This document shows, piece after piece, positions 51,714 to 59,399 of a stretch of 64,000 nucleotides of DNA. This DNA is from Actinomycetales bacterium (GTDB lineage Bacteria; Actinomycetota; Actinomycetes; Actinomycetales; Cellulomonadaceae). The DNA lies in contig JAHLLI010000013.1 of assembly GCA_020444245.1 (NCBI GenBank), positions 1 to 64,000 on the forward strand. Direction: 5' to 3'. The position numbers were made by a program, and so were the translations under genes. Positions within the stretch are counted from its first letter, which is position 1. Each line of letters starts with the position of its first letter. A model generated the notes under the pieces. It did not search any database. It saw only the letters and a program-made list of their open reading frames with translations, and had not been told where the DNA came from.

Positions 51714-54035
51714 TCAGCCCCCGCCGCGCGCGTCGGCGGCCGGGCGCACGTCCACCGTCACCCACCGCGGGTCGGCGACCGTGATCCGGTGCGGGGCGCC
51801 GACCAGGTCGACGGCGGCCTGCGTCTCACGCTCGGCGCACGACGGCCCGACCCACAGCTCGACCGCACCCGGCTCGACGGCGCGCACCAGGTCGCGGCCG
51901 CTGAACGCCAGCCGGGTGGTCGGCACCGAGAAGCCCACCGTGGCCTGCTCACCGGGCTCGAGGACGACGCGCGCGTAGCCCAGCAGCTGGGCCACCGGCC
52001 GGGTGATCGACGCGACCGGATCGTGCGCGTAGAGCTGGACGACGTCGGCCCCGGCGCGGGCGCCGGTGTTGGTCACCCGCACGGTGACGTCGACCGTCCC
52101 GTCGGTGGGGACCTGTGCGGCCCGCACGCTCAGGTCGCTGTGGGTGAACGTCGTGTACGACAGCCCGAACCCGAAGGGGCGTGCCGGCTCGTTGTCCAGG
52201 TCGGACACCGACGACGGCCCGCCGAGCGGCGGGTGCAGGTAGGAGTACGGCTGGGACCCGGCCGAGCGCGGCATGCTCACCGGCAGCCGGCCCGACGGGT
52301 TGACCCGGCCGCTGAGCACCCCGGCGACGGCGGCGGCGCCCTCCTCGCCGGGGAAGAACGCCTGGACCACCGCTGCGCACCGATCGAGCGCCCAGTCCAG
52401 CGCGTACGGGCGGCCGGTGACGGCCACCAGCACCACCGGGGTGCCGGTCGCCAGCACGCGCTCGACGAGCTCGCGCTGCACGCCTGGCAGCTCGAGCGAG
52501 TCGGCGTCGCAGCCCTCCCCCGACGTCCCCCGGCCGAACAGGCCGGCGCGGTCGCCCACCACGACCACGGCGACGTCCGCCGCCGCCGCGGCCCGCTCGG
52601 CGGCCTCGAAGCCGGACCGGTCCGGGTCGTCGACACCGCAGCCCTCGACGTGCTCGACGTGCAGGCCCGGGAGCTCGGCGCTCAGCGCCTGGAGCACCGT
52701 GGGCACCTCGAGGCCGAGCGGCACGTCGGGGAACTGGTCCAGCACGTGGTTGGCGAACGAGTAGCAGCCGAACACCGCGGTGGGGCGGTGCGCGTTCGGC
52801 CCGATCACGGCGACCCGGCCGGCGCGGGCCAGCGGGAGCGCGCCGTCGTTGGCCAGCAGGATCACGGCCTCCTCGGCGAGCCGGGCCGCGAGCGCGCGGT
52901 GCTCGGCCGGGTCGAGGCTGCCCGGGTCGGGCGCCTCGCCCTCGAACGTCTCGTCCAGCAGCCCGAGCGCGGCCTTCTGCCGCAGCACGCGGGTGACGGC
53001 GCGGTCCACGAGCTCGACCGGGACGGCTCCAGCACGCACCGCCGCCGCCAGCGGCCCGAGGTAGGCGTTGCCGGTGGGCAGCTCGACGTCCACGCCCGCA
53101 CGCAGCGCCTGCCCGGCCGCGTCGGCGAGGTCGGCGGCCACGCCGTGCAGCGAGGCCAGGAACGCGATGCCGAAGTAGTCGGCGACCACGACGCCGTCGA
53201 AGCCCCACCGGTCGCGCAGCACGCCGGTGAGCAGGCCGGGGTCGGCCGCTACCGGCAGGCCGTCGATCTCGGCGTAGGAGTGCATGACCGAGCCGACCCC
53301 GGCGTCCAGCACCGCCATCTCGAACGGCACGAGGAGGACGTCGGCGACCTCACGCGGGCCGGCGTGCACGGGGGCGAGGTTGCGGCCGGCACGCGAGTTC
53401 GAGTAGCCGACGAAGTGCTTGAGCGTGGCCACGATCCCCGCGGACTGCAGGCCGCGCACGTAACTGCTCGCGACCGTGCCGACCACGTACGGGTCCTCGG
53501 CGATGCACTCCTCGACCCGGCCCCACCGGGCGTCGCGCACCACGTCGAGCACCGGTGCCAGCCCCTGGTGCACGCCGAGGGAGGCCATCGTCGTGCCGAT
53601 CGCGTGGCCCATCTCCTGGACCAGCGCGGGGTCGAACGACGCGCCCCAGGACAGCGGCGCGGGGAAGGTGGTGGCCTGCCACGCCGCGAGGCCGGTGAGG
53701 CACTCCTCATGGACCAGCGCGGGGATGCCCGGCCTGGTGTGCTCGACCAGCCAGCGCTGCCGCTCGCGCAGCAGCCGTGCGGCAGCGTACGGCTCGACCG
53801 GTGCCGTGCCGTAGAACCGTGTGATCTGGCCGATGCCGTGCCGGGCGAACTCCTCGAACGACACCGGCTCGTCGAGCATCGCGTCCTGCATCGGCGCGAC
53901 CTCGAAGCCGTCGCCCGAGTCGACCCACATGCCGACGAGCTGGGCGAGCTTCTCCTCCAGGGTCAGGCTCGCCACCAGGTCGGCCACCCGGGCACCCTCG
54001 GCGCCGGCCTCGACCCGGTCCCCGGTGGCGGTCAT
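51714..54035 (-). CDS. Glycoside hydrolase family 3 (beta-glucosidase/beta-xylosidase)
   Basis: 773 residues, no signal peptide, so cytoplasmic. GH3 domain with DLVASLTLEEKLAQLVGMW, EECLTGLAAW, LDVVRDARWGRVEECIAEDPYVVG, ATLKHFVGYSNSRAGRNLAPVH (KHF) and the catalytic Asp in DGVVVADYFGIAFL. Then the C-terminal GH3_C sandwich with DVAVVVVGDRAG, VPVVLVAVTGRPYALDWAL region, and a fibronectin-III-like end (RPFGFGLSYTTF, TVDVTVRVTNTGARAGADVVQLY). It hydrolyses beta-1,4 glucosides or xylosides; the GH10 gene nearby favours xylosides. Its ATG overlaps a 19-codon leader ORF. Confidence 0.93.
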   Translation of the reverse strand: MTATGDRVEAGAEGARVADLVASLTLEEKLAQLVGMWVDSGDGFEVAPMQDAMLDEPVSFEEFARHGIGQITRFYGTAPVEPYAAARLLRERQRWLVEHTRPGIPALVHEECLTGLAAWQATTFPAPLSWGASFDPALVQEMGHAIGTTMASLGVHQGLAPVLDVVRDARWGRVEECIAEDPYVVGTVASSYVRGLQSAGIVATLKHFVGYSNSRAGRNLAPVHAGPREVADVLLVPFEMAVLDAGVGSVMHSYAEIDGLPVAADPGLLTGVLRDRWGFDGVVVADYFGIAFLASLHGVAADLADAAGQALRAGVDVELPTGNAYLGPLAAAVRAGAVPVELVDRAVTRVLRQKAALGLLDETFEGEAPDPGSLDPAEHRALAARLAEEAVILLANDGALPLARAGRVAVIGPNAHRPTAVFGCYSFANHVLDQFPDVPLGLEVPTVLQALSAELPGLHVEHVEGCGVDDPDRSGFEAAERAAAAADVAVVVVGDRAGLFGRGTSGEGCDADSLELPGVQRELVERVLATGTPVVLVAVTGRPYALDWALDRCAAVVQAFFPGEEGAAAVAGVLSGRVNPSGRLPVSMPRSAGSQPYSYLHPPLGGPSSVSDLDNEPARPFGFGLSYTTFTHSDLSVRAAQVPTDGTVDVTVRVTNTGARAGADVVQLYAHDPVASITRPVAQLLGYARVVLEPGEQATVGFSVPTTRLAFSGRDLVRAVEPGAVELWVGPSCAERETQAAVDLVGAPHRITVADPRWVTVDVRPAADARGGG

Positions 54036-54091
54036 CGGACCGCGCCCGCGATCCGGTCGTGACCTGCCGGCCTCGTCGTCGGCGTACGCAT
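54032..54091 (-). CDS. 19-codon leader ORF coupled to the GH3 gene
   Basis: ATG 54091 is preceded by a strong GAGAGAGG site 6 nt upstream, whereas the GH3 ATG itself has only a weak one. The peptide is MRTPTTRPAGHDRIAGAVR. Its TGA overlaps the GH3 ATG (ATGA), the classic coupling geometry. It could let ribosomes reach the poorly marked GH3 start. It is too short to judge by homology. Confidence 0.45.
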   Translation of the reverse strand: MRTPTTRPAGHDRIAGAVR

Positions 54092-54164
54092 GGGAGCCTC
54101 TCTCTCGATCGGTCGCAGGCGTGCGTGGCCGGCCCCCATGCGCCGCGCCGTCTCGACGGGTGGT

Positions 54165-54187
54165 CGAAAGTTTCTCCGGAACTTTCG
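54165..54187. promoter_or_regulatory. LacI-type operator between GH3 and lacI genes
   Basis: CGAAAGTT-N7-AACTTTCG, perfect 8-bp arms; each half holds a GAAA-N-TTTC-like core (GAAAGTTTC, GGAACTTTC), as seen for actinobacterial LacI regulators of xylan/cellobiose genes. It is followed by a TACGAT -10-like element at 54196-54201 for lacI. It lies in the divergent promoter region and probably serves both genes. Confidence 0.7.
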
Positions 54188-54250
54188 TTATGCCTTACGA
54201 TAGGGCCGCAGGCAGAGAGCGTCAACGGCAGACGAACTGGAGGAGCCGCC

Positions 54251-55294
54251 ATGGCGAGCAGGGGCGTCACGATCGCGGAGATCGCGGCGGCGGCCGGGGT
54301 CTCCGTCCCCACCGTGTCTCGGGTGCTCAACGGGCGCAAGGGTGTCTCCGCCGAGACCCGGCGCACCATCGAGACGCTGCTCGAGGAGCGCGGCTACGAG
54401 CGGCGCGGGCGACCGGCGCACGGGAGCGGCCTCATCGACTTCGTGATCTCCAGCCTCGAGACGCAGTGGGCCACCACCCTGCTGCGCGGGGCCCAGGCCG
54501 AGGCCTCCCGGCAGGGGGCCGACCTGGTGGTCACCACCACCGACGGCCGGCCGATCGGCACCCCCGACTGGGTCGAGCACCTGGCCGCGCGCGGGTCCGA
54601 CGGGATCGTGCTGGTGGTCTCCGAGCTGCTGCCCGCCGGGCGCGAGCAGCTCGAGCGCCTGCACGTCCCGGTCGTGCTGGTCGACCCGGTCGGCACCGGG
54701 GCACAGCCGTTCGCCACCGTGGCCGCGACCGACTGGGCAGGTGGCCGCGACGCGGCCGACCACCTGCTGAACCTCGGCCATCGGCGGATCGGCTTCATCA
54801 CCGGCCCCATCCAGCAGGTCTGCCACCGCGACCGGCTGGACGGCTACCAGGCCGCTCTGCGGCGCAACGGCGTCCGCCTGGACCCCGACCTGGTGCGCCA
54901 CGGCGACTCCCTGGTCGGCGGCGGGCACCGCCTGGGCGCCGAGCTGCTGGCCCTGCCGGACCCGCCGACCGCGATCATCTCCGGCTCCGACGAGCAGGCC
55001 TACGGCGTGTACCTCGCGGCCCGCGACCGCGGCCTGCGGATCCCCGAGGACCTGTCGGTGGTCGGCAACGACGACGTCGAGCTGTGCCAGTGGATCTCCC
55101 CGCAGCTCACCACCGTGCGCCAGCCCCTGGCCGCCATGGCACGCGAGGCCACCCGCATGGTCATCGAGCTCTCCCGCGGCGGCGTACGGCCGAACCCCCG
55201 CGTGGAGCTGGCCACCTCGGTGGTGGTGCGCGCGTCGACCGCCCCGCCCCGCGCCGTCGGTGCCGCGGCCGGCGCCGTCGAGGCGTCGGCGTGA
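54251..55294 (+). CDS. LacI-family regulator (full length)
   Basis: 347 residues. HTH: GVTIAEIAAAAGVSVPTVSRVLNGRKGVSAETRRTIETLLEERGYERRGR. Periplasmic-binding fold intact: LIDFVISSLETQWATTLLRGAQAEASRQG, GGRDAADHLLNLGHRRIGFITGPIQQVCHRDRLDGYQAAL, PTAIISGSDEQAYGVYLAARDRGLRIPEDLSVVGNDDVELCQWISPQLTTVRQPLAAMAREA. GGAGGAG precedes the ATG. It probably senses a xylo-oligosaccharide and represses GH3 and its own operon. Confidence 0.95.
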   Translation: MASRGVTIAEIAAAAGVSVPTVSRVLNGRKGVSAETRRTIETLLEERGYERRGRPAHGSGLIDFVISSLETQWATTLLRGAQAEASRQGADLVVTTTDGRPIGTPDWVEHLAARGSDGIVLVVSELLPAGREQLERLHVPVVLVDPVGTGAQPFATVAATDWAGGRDAADHLLNLGHRRIGFITGPIQQVCHRDRLDGYQAALRRNGVRLDPDLVRHGDSLVGGGHRLGAELLALPDPPTAIISGSDEQAYGVYLAARDRGLRIPEDLSVVGNDDVELCQWISPQLTTVRQPLAAMAREATRMVIELSRGGVRPNPRVELATSVVVRASTAPPRAVGAAAGAVEASA

Positions 55295-56280
55295 CCGGCC
55301 CTGCGGTCCGCGGCGCGGACGGCGACCTGCTCCCCTGGCTGCGGCCTCTCGGGCGCACCGGACTGACCGTGTCCGCCGTGACCGCGGGCGGCAGCCCGCT
55401 GGGCAGCATGCCCGGGCTGTACGGCCACGAGGTCAGCACCGCCCAGGGCACGGACACGGTGACCGCCGTGCTGCGCAGCGAGATCCGCACGATCGACACC
55501 TCCAACGGCTACTCCGACGGAGAGTCCGAGCGTCGGATCGGGGCAGCGATCGCGGCCTTCGGGGGGCTGCCGGCGGACATGACCGTGATCACCAAGGTCG
55601 ACGCCAGGGGCCGCGACTACTCCGGCGACCGGGTTCGGGCGTCGGTCGACGAGTCCCGAGCCCGGCTCGGCCTGGACCACCTGCCGCTGGTGCACCTGCA
55701 CGACCCGGAGTTCCACGACTTCGACGAACTCACCGCCCCTGGCGGCGCGGTCGACGCGCTCGTCGGGCTCAAGGAGTCCGGCGCGGTCGGGGCGATCGGC
55801 CTGGCCGGCGGGCGCGTGCAGGAGATCGCCCGCTACCTCGCGCTCGGCGTGTTCGACGCGCTGCTGGTGCACAACCGCTGGACGCTGCTGGACCGCAGCG
55901 CCAGCGACCTGCTCGCCCGGGCCGAGGAGCGGGGTCTCGGCCTGATCAACGCGGCGGTCTACGGCGGGGGCATGCTCGCCGCACCCACCGTGGCGCCCGG
56001 CGCGACGTACGGGTACCGGCCGGCACCGCCGGAGATCCTCGACGCGGTCGAGCGGATGCGCGCGGTCTGCGCCCGGCACGGCACGGACCTGGCGACCGCC
56101 GCGCTGCAGCACTCGCTGCGCGACCCGCGGTTCGCCACCACGGTGGTCGGGATGAGCCGGCCGAGCCGGGTCGCGAGCACGCTCGCCGCCGCCTCCGCCA
56201 CGGTGCCCGAGGCGCTGTGGGACGAGCTCGAGGCCCTGCTCCCGCCGCGCCACGTCTGGCTCGACGCCCCCTTCGACTGA
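55291..56280 (+). CDS. Aldo/keto reductase, D-threo-aldose/L-fucose dehydrogenase-like
   Basis: 329 residues. Tetrad in IRTIDTSNGYSDG, MTVITKVDARG and LVHLHDPEFHDF. The LGLGTSPLGG-like opening reads VTAGGSPLGSMPGLYG. Related enzymes oxidise aldoses (fucose, threo-aldoses) with NAD(P). GTG 55291 overlaps the lacI stop (GTGA), so it is translated with it. The position with xylan genes suggests it may act on xylose or arabinose; this is inference. Confidence 0.88.
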   Translation: MTGPAVRGADGDLLPWLRPLGRTGLTVSAVTAGGSPLGSMPGLYGHEVSTAQGTDTVTAVLRSEIRTIDTSNGYSDGESERRIGAAIAAFGGLPADMTVITKVDARGRDYSGDRVRASVDESRARLGLDHLPLVHLHDPEFHDFDELTAPGGAVDALVGLKESGAVGAIGLAGGRVQEIARYLALGVFDALLVHNRWTLLDRSASDLLARAEERGLGLINAAVYGGGMLAAPTVAPGATYGYRPAPPEILDAVERMRAVCARHGTDLATAALQHSLRDPRFATTVVGMSRPSRVASTLAAASATVPEALWDELEALLPPRHVWLDAPFD

Positions 56281-56325
56281 CCCACCGGGTCGACGACGAC
56301 CACCCCGAGCCTGGAAGGAACGCCC

Positions 56326-57594
56326 ATGCAGACCGCGTCCGCCCACGTCCCAGCCGACGTCCGCCACCGCACCGCCGCCGCGACGGTGACCCTGTCCGCC
56401 CCCGACGGCACCCCGCTCGCGGGCCGGGACGTCCGCGTGGAGCAGGTCCGGCACGCCTTCGGCTTCGGCAACATCGGATTCGACTTCATCGAGCTGGCCA
56501 ACGGCGAGACGACCGACGGCGCGCGGGTGTTCGGCGGTGCGCGCACCGAGCAGGCCGCGCACCTCGCCGAGCACTGGTTCGACCTGTACAACATGGCGAC
56601 GCTGCCGTTCTACTGGCGCAGCTTCGAGCCCGAGCGCGGGCGCCCCGACACCCGGCGGCTGCACCGCACCGCGCAGTGGTTCGGCGAGCACGGCGTCACG
56701 GTCAAGGGCCACCCGCTGCTGTGGCACACGCTGGCCCCGCAGTGGCTGCTCGACGTGCCGGCGGACGAGGTCGAGTCCGTGGTCCGGGCGCGGATCCGCC
56801 GCGAGGTCACCGACTTCGCCGACGTGGTGGACATGTGGGACGCGATCAACGAGGCGGTGATCATGCCGGTGTTCACCGCCGAGGTGAACGCGATCACCCC
56901 GCTCGCCCAACGCCTGGGCCGGGTGGAGACCGTCCGGCTCGCGTTCGACACCGCCCGGGAGGCGGGTGCGACCACGCTGGTCCTCAACGACTTCAACATG
57001 TCCCCGCAGTACGAGCGGCTGATCGCCGAGTGCCTGGACGCCGGCGTGCAGATCGACGCGATCGGGCTGCAGAGCCACATGCACCAGGGCTGGTGGGGGG
57101 TCGACAAGACCCTGGACGTCCTCGAGCGGTTCTCCCGGTTCGGGCTGCCGCTGCAGTTCAGCGAGACCACCCTGGTCTCCGGGCACCTCATGCCACCCGA
57201 GATCGTCGACCTCAACGACTACCAGGTCGACAGCTGGCCGTCGACGCCCGACGGCGAGGAGCGCCAGGCCCGAGAGATGGCCACGCACTACACCACGCTC
57301 GTCGAGCACCCGGCGGTGCAGGCGATCACCTACTGGGGCCTGTCCGACGACGGGTCGTGGCTCGGCGCGCCGTCCGGCCTGGTGCGCGCGGACGGCACGC
57401 CCAAGCCCTCGTACGACGCGCTGCACGACCTGATCAAGGGCGCGTGGTGGCTGGCGCCGACCACGGTGGTCAGCGACGAGGCCGGGCGCGTCGGGGTCGA
57501 GGGCTTCCGCGGCACGTACCGCCTCACCGTCGACGGCCGCAGCGCGACGGTAGATCTGACCGCGCCCGGGGAACTCGCGGTCACCCCGTCCTGA
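56326..57594 (+). CDS. Intracellular GH10 endo-xylanase/xylosidase-like enzyme
   Basis: 422 residues, no signal peptide and no binding modules. A ~70-residue N-terminal beta domain (TVTLSAPDGTPLAGRDVRVEQVRHAFGFGN) leads to the GH10 barrel: FYWRSFEPERG, VKGHPLLWHTLAPQWL, WDAINEAVIMP (acid/base Glu), LNDFNM, IDAIGLQSHMH and PLQFSETTLVSG (nucleophile Glu). The C-terminal tail is a short beta segment (FRGTYRLTVDGRSATVDLTAPG). It would cut xylo-oligosaccharides after uptake. The preceding sequence GGAAGGAAC holds the ribosome site. Confidence 0.93.
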   Translation: MQTASAHVPADVRHRTAAATVTLSAPDGTPLAGRDVRVEQVRHAFGFGNIGFDFIELANGETTDGARVFGGARTEQAAHLAEHWFDLYNMATLPFYWRSFEPERGRPDTRRLHRTAQWFGEHGVTVKGHPLLWHTLAPQWLLDVPADEVESVVRARIRREVTDFADVVDMWDAINEAVIMPVFTAEVNAITPLAQRLGRVETVRLAFDTAREAGATTLVLNDFNMSPQYERLIAECLDAGVQIDAIGLQSHMHQGWWGVDKTLDVLERFSRFGLPLQFSETTLVSGHLMPPEIVDLNDYQVDSWPSTPDGEERQAREMATHYTTLVEHPAVQAITYWGLSDDGSWLGAPSGLVRADGTPKPSYDALHDLIKGAWWLAPTTVVSDEAGRVGVEGFRGTYRLTVDGRSATVDLTAPGELAVTPS

Positions 57595-57730
57595 GCTCGG
57601 CGGCACGCGCGGCCCGCTCATCCAAACCCGCGTCGGCTCCGCTGCGACCTAGGTGCGACAGGCGTGCCCGCGGCGTGCGCGGTCCTGGCCGATGTTCGCT
57701 CGGTGAGGCGCGCCTCGCCGACGCGGTCCC
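57593..57730. repeat. Relative of the 50.6-kb repeat block
   Basis: GAGCTCGGCGGCACG (57593-57607) and TGCGACCTAGGTGCGA (57643-57658) match blocks at 50560 and 50612 with one mismatch and two mismatches and nearly the same spacing. A GGCCGATG..GGTGAGG stretch continues the likeness. It begins at the GH10 stop codon. No gene is credible from 57595 to 58027. Confidence 0.6.
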
Positions 57731-57835
57731 GGCGCCCCACGCGGCGAGGAGGCGCTCAGACACCGATCCGTGCTGGGCCGTCCACGTCGCGGACGCCGAC
57801 CAGGGCTGCCGACACCCTTCGCCGCGTCGGGCGCC
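57731..57835. repeat. 105-bp inverted-repeat-ended element, copy 2
   Basis: Left end GGCGCCCCACGCGGCGA (57731-57747) is identical to copy 1; right end TCGCCGCGTCGGGCGCC (57819-57835) differs by one base. Same 105-bp length as 19941-20045, with TCCACG..CGGACGC conserved inside. Confidence 0.7.
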
Positions 57836-57955
57836 GCCACAGCTCGGTGCCGACCACCGCCGGCGGCGTCGGCGAGCACCCTCCGGGTGCCGCGCACTCA
57901 TGGCCGCACACCGCGCGCTTCCTCGAGCGCTGGTCCCCGACGGCTGCGGCCCACC

Positions 57956-57996
57956 GTTGAAGCGTTGGCCTCGCCATGTGAGGCCAACGCTTCAAC
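57956..57996. terminator. Strong hairpin between GH10 and AGE genes
   Basis: A perfect 17-bp stem (GTTGAAGCGTTGGCCTC, 57956-57972, and its complement at 57980-57996), 7-nt loop. Convergent genes end on both sides; the AGE gene stop is 32 bp away. Confidence 0.85.
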
Positions 57997-58027
57997 ACGC
58001 TGCCGATCCCGGCCCGGCTGACGGCGC

Positions 58028-59263
58028 TCAGCCGCGACGGGCCAGCGCGGCGGCGAAGGACGGCACCAGGGGCACCGTCGGCATGAGGGCCGCCTGGTAG
58101 GCGTGGTAGACGTCGGGCTTGCCCGGCCAGACCGTGCCCGCGGGCTGGTTCTGCGGGTCGAGCTCGTGGTGCCACGAGCCGTGCTCGTGGTCGACCAGGT
58201 ACTCCTCGGCGTAGGCCCACCAGCCTGCGGCGTCGTCGGCGTACCGCTGCTCGCCGGTGAGGCGGTGCAGCGCGACGGCGGTGTTCAGCGCCTCGGCCAG
58301 CACCCAGTGCATCCGCTCGCGCACCACCGGGGTGCCGTCCCAGTCGGTGGTGTAGACGAAGCCGTCGGCACCGTCGGCGGCCCAGCCGTCGGCCACCGCG
58401 CGGTCGTAGAGCGCCGCAGCGGCCTCGGCCAACCCCGCGACCCGGCCGCCGCCCAGCGACGCGTCGACCGCCAGCAGCAGCCGCGCCCATTCCAGCCCGT
58501 GGCCCACCGTCGCGCCGTACGGGCGGAACGGGTGCGCCGGCTGGTCGCGGTGGTGCTCGAGCATCGGGGTCCAGTGCGCGTCGAAGTGCTCCGGGATCCG
58601 CCAGTCGTTGCCGCGTGCCCAGGCGACGACGTGCGCGGCGATCCGCCCGGCCCGCTCGTGCCACACCGGGTCACCGGTGACGTCGCCGGCGGCCAGGTAG
58701 GCCTCGACGGTGTGCATGTTCGCGTTGACCCCGCGGTAGGTGTCCAGGGTCGCCCAGGCCCGGTCCCACTCCTCGACCGACAGGCCGGTCTGCTCGTCCC
58801 AGAACCGGGTACCCGCCACGTCGAGGGCCTCGGCGAGCAGTTCGTCCGCGCCGACGGCGCCGGCCACCACCGCGGACGAGGCCGCGAGCACCACGAACGC
58901 GTGACCGTAGGCCTGCTTCGTGGTCACCTCGGGGCCGTCCGGGCCGACCGCCGCGAACCAGCCGCCGCGCTCGTCGTCGTGGAGCGGACCGCGCAGCGCC
59001 GCGACCCCGTGATCCACCAGGGCGCGCAGCGCCGCCGCGTCGGGCCCACCCGGGGCCGGCGGCTCGCCCGCGAGCACACCGAGCGCCGCGACGTGCGTCA
59101 TCCGGCAGGTGATCCACAGCTCCACCGGCCGCGTGAGGTCGACGACGCCGCGCTCGTCGAGCCAGCCGAAGCCCTCCGGCCGCGCCGCGCCCGCCATGAA
59201 TCGCAGCAGGTCCGCGCGCTGCGCCGCCAGGTAGGCCTCATCGCCCGGTGTCGTGGTGCTCAT
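58028..59263 (-). CDS. AGE-family epimerase/isomerase
   Basis: 411 residues, alpha6/alpha6 barrel. ARPEGFGWLDERGVVDLTRPVELWITCRMTHVAALGVLAG, GGWFAAVGPDGPEVTTKQAYGHAFVVLAASSAV, YRGVNANMHTVEAYLAAGDVTGD, YGATVGHGLEWARLLL and GSWHHELDPQNQPAGTVWPGKPDVYHAYQA match mannose/sulfoquinovose isomerases (YihS-like) more than cellobiose epimerase. Conserved His in these motifs form the active site. It is likely a sugar isomerase (mannose-fructose type); substrate unproven. Monocistronic, with the strong terminator after it. Confidence 0.88.
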   Translation of the reverse strand: MSTTTPGDEAYLAAQRADLLRFMAGAARPEGFGWLDERGVVDLTRPVELWITCRMTHVAALGVLAGEPPAPGGPDAAALRALVDHGVAALRGPLHDDERGGWFAAVGPDGPEVTTKQAYGHAFVVLAASSAVVAGAVGADELLAEALDVAGTRFWDEQTGLSVEEWDRAWATLDTYRGVNANMHTVEAYLAAGDVTGDPVWHERAGRIAAHVVAWARGNDWRIPEHFDAHWTPMLEHHRDQPAHPFRPYGATVGHGLEWARLLLAVDASLGGGRVAGLAEAAAALYDRAVADGWAADGADGFVYTTDWDGTPVVRERMHWVLAEALNTAVALHRLTGEQRYADDAAGWWAYAEEYLVDHEHGSWHHELDPQNQPAGTVWPGKPDVYHAYQAALMPTVPLVPSFAAALARRG

Positions 59264-59399
59264 CGTCCGCCCTCTCCTCCATGGAACCGGTCTACCCCAT
59301 CAAGGCTGCTCACGAGCCCGGCCCACCTGCCGATGAGGTGCTCGACAGCACGCGACCGGCGCGAGGGCGCGCATGCGGCGATGAGAGGACCGGCCGGCC

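Noticed and set aside
55000-57621. 873-codon minus-strand frame opposite AKR and GH10
   Set aside because: Antisense shadow caused by codon bias; the plus-strand genes carry all catalytic motifs.
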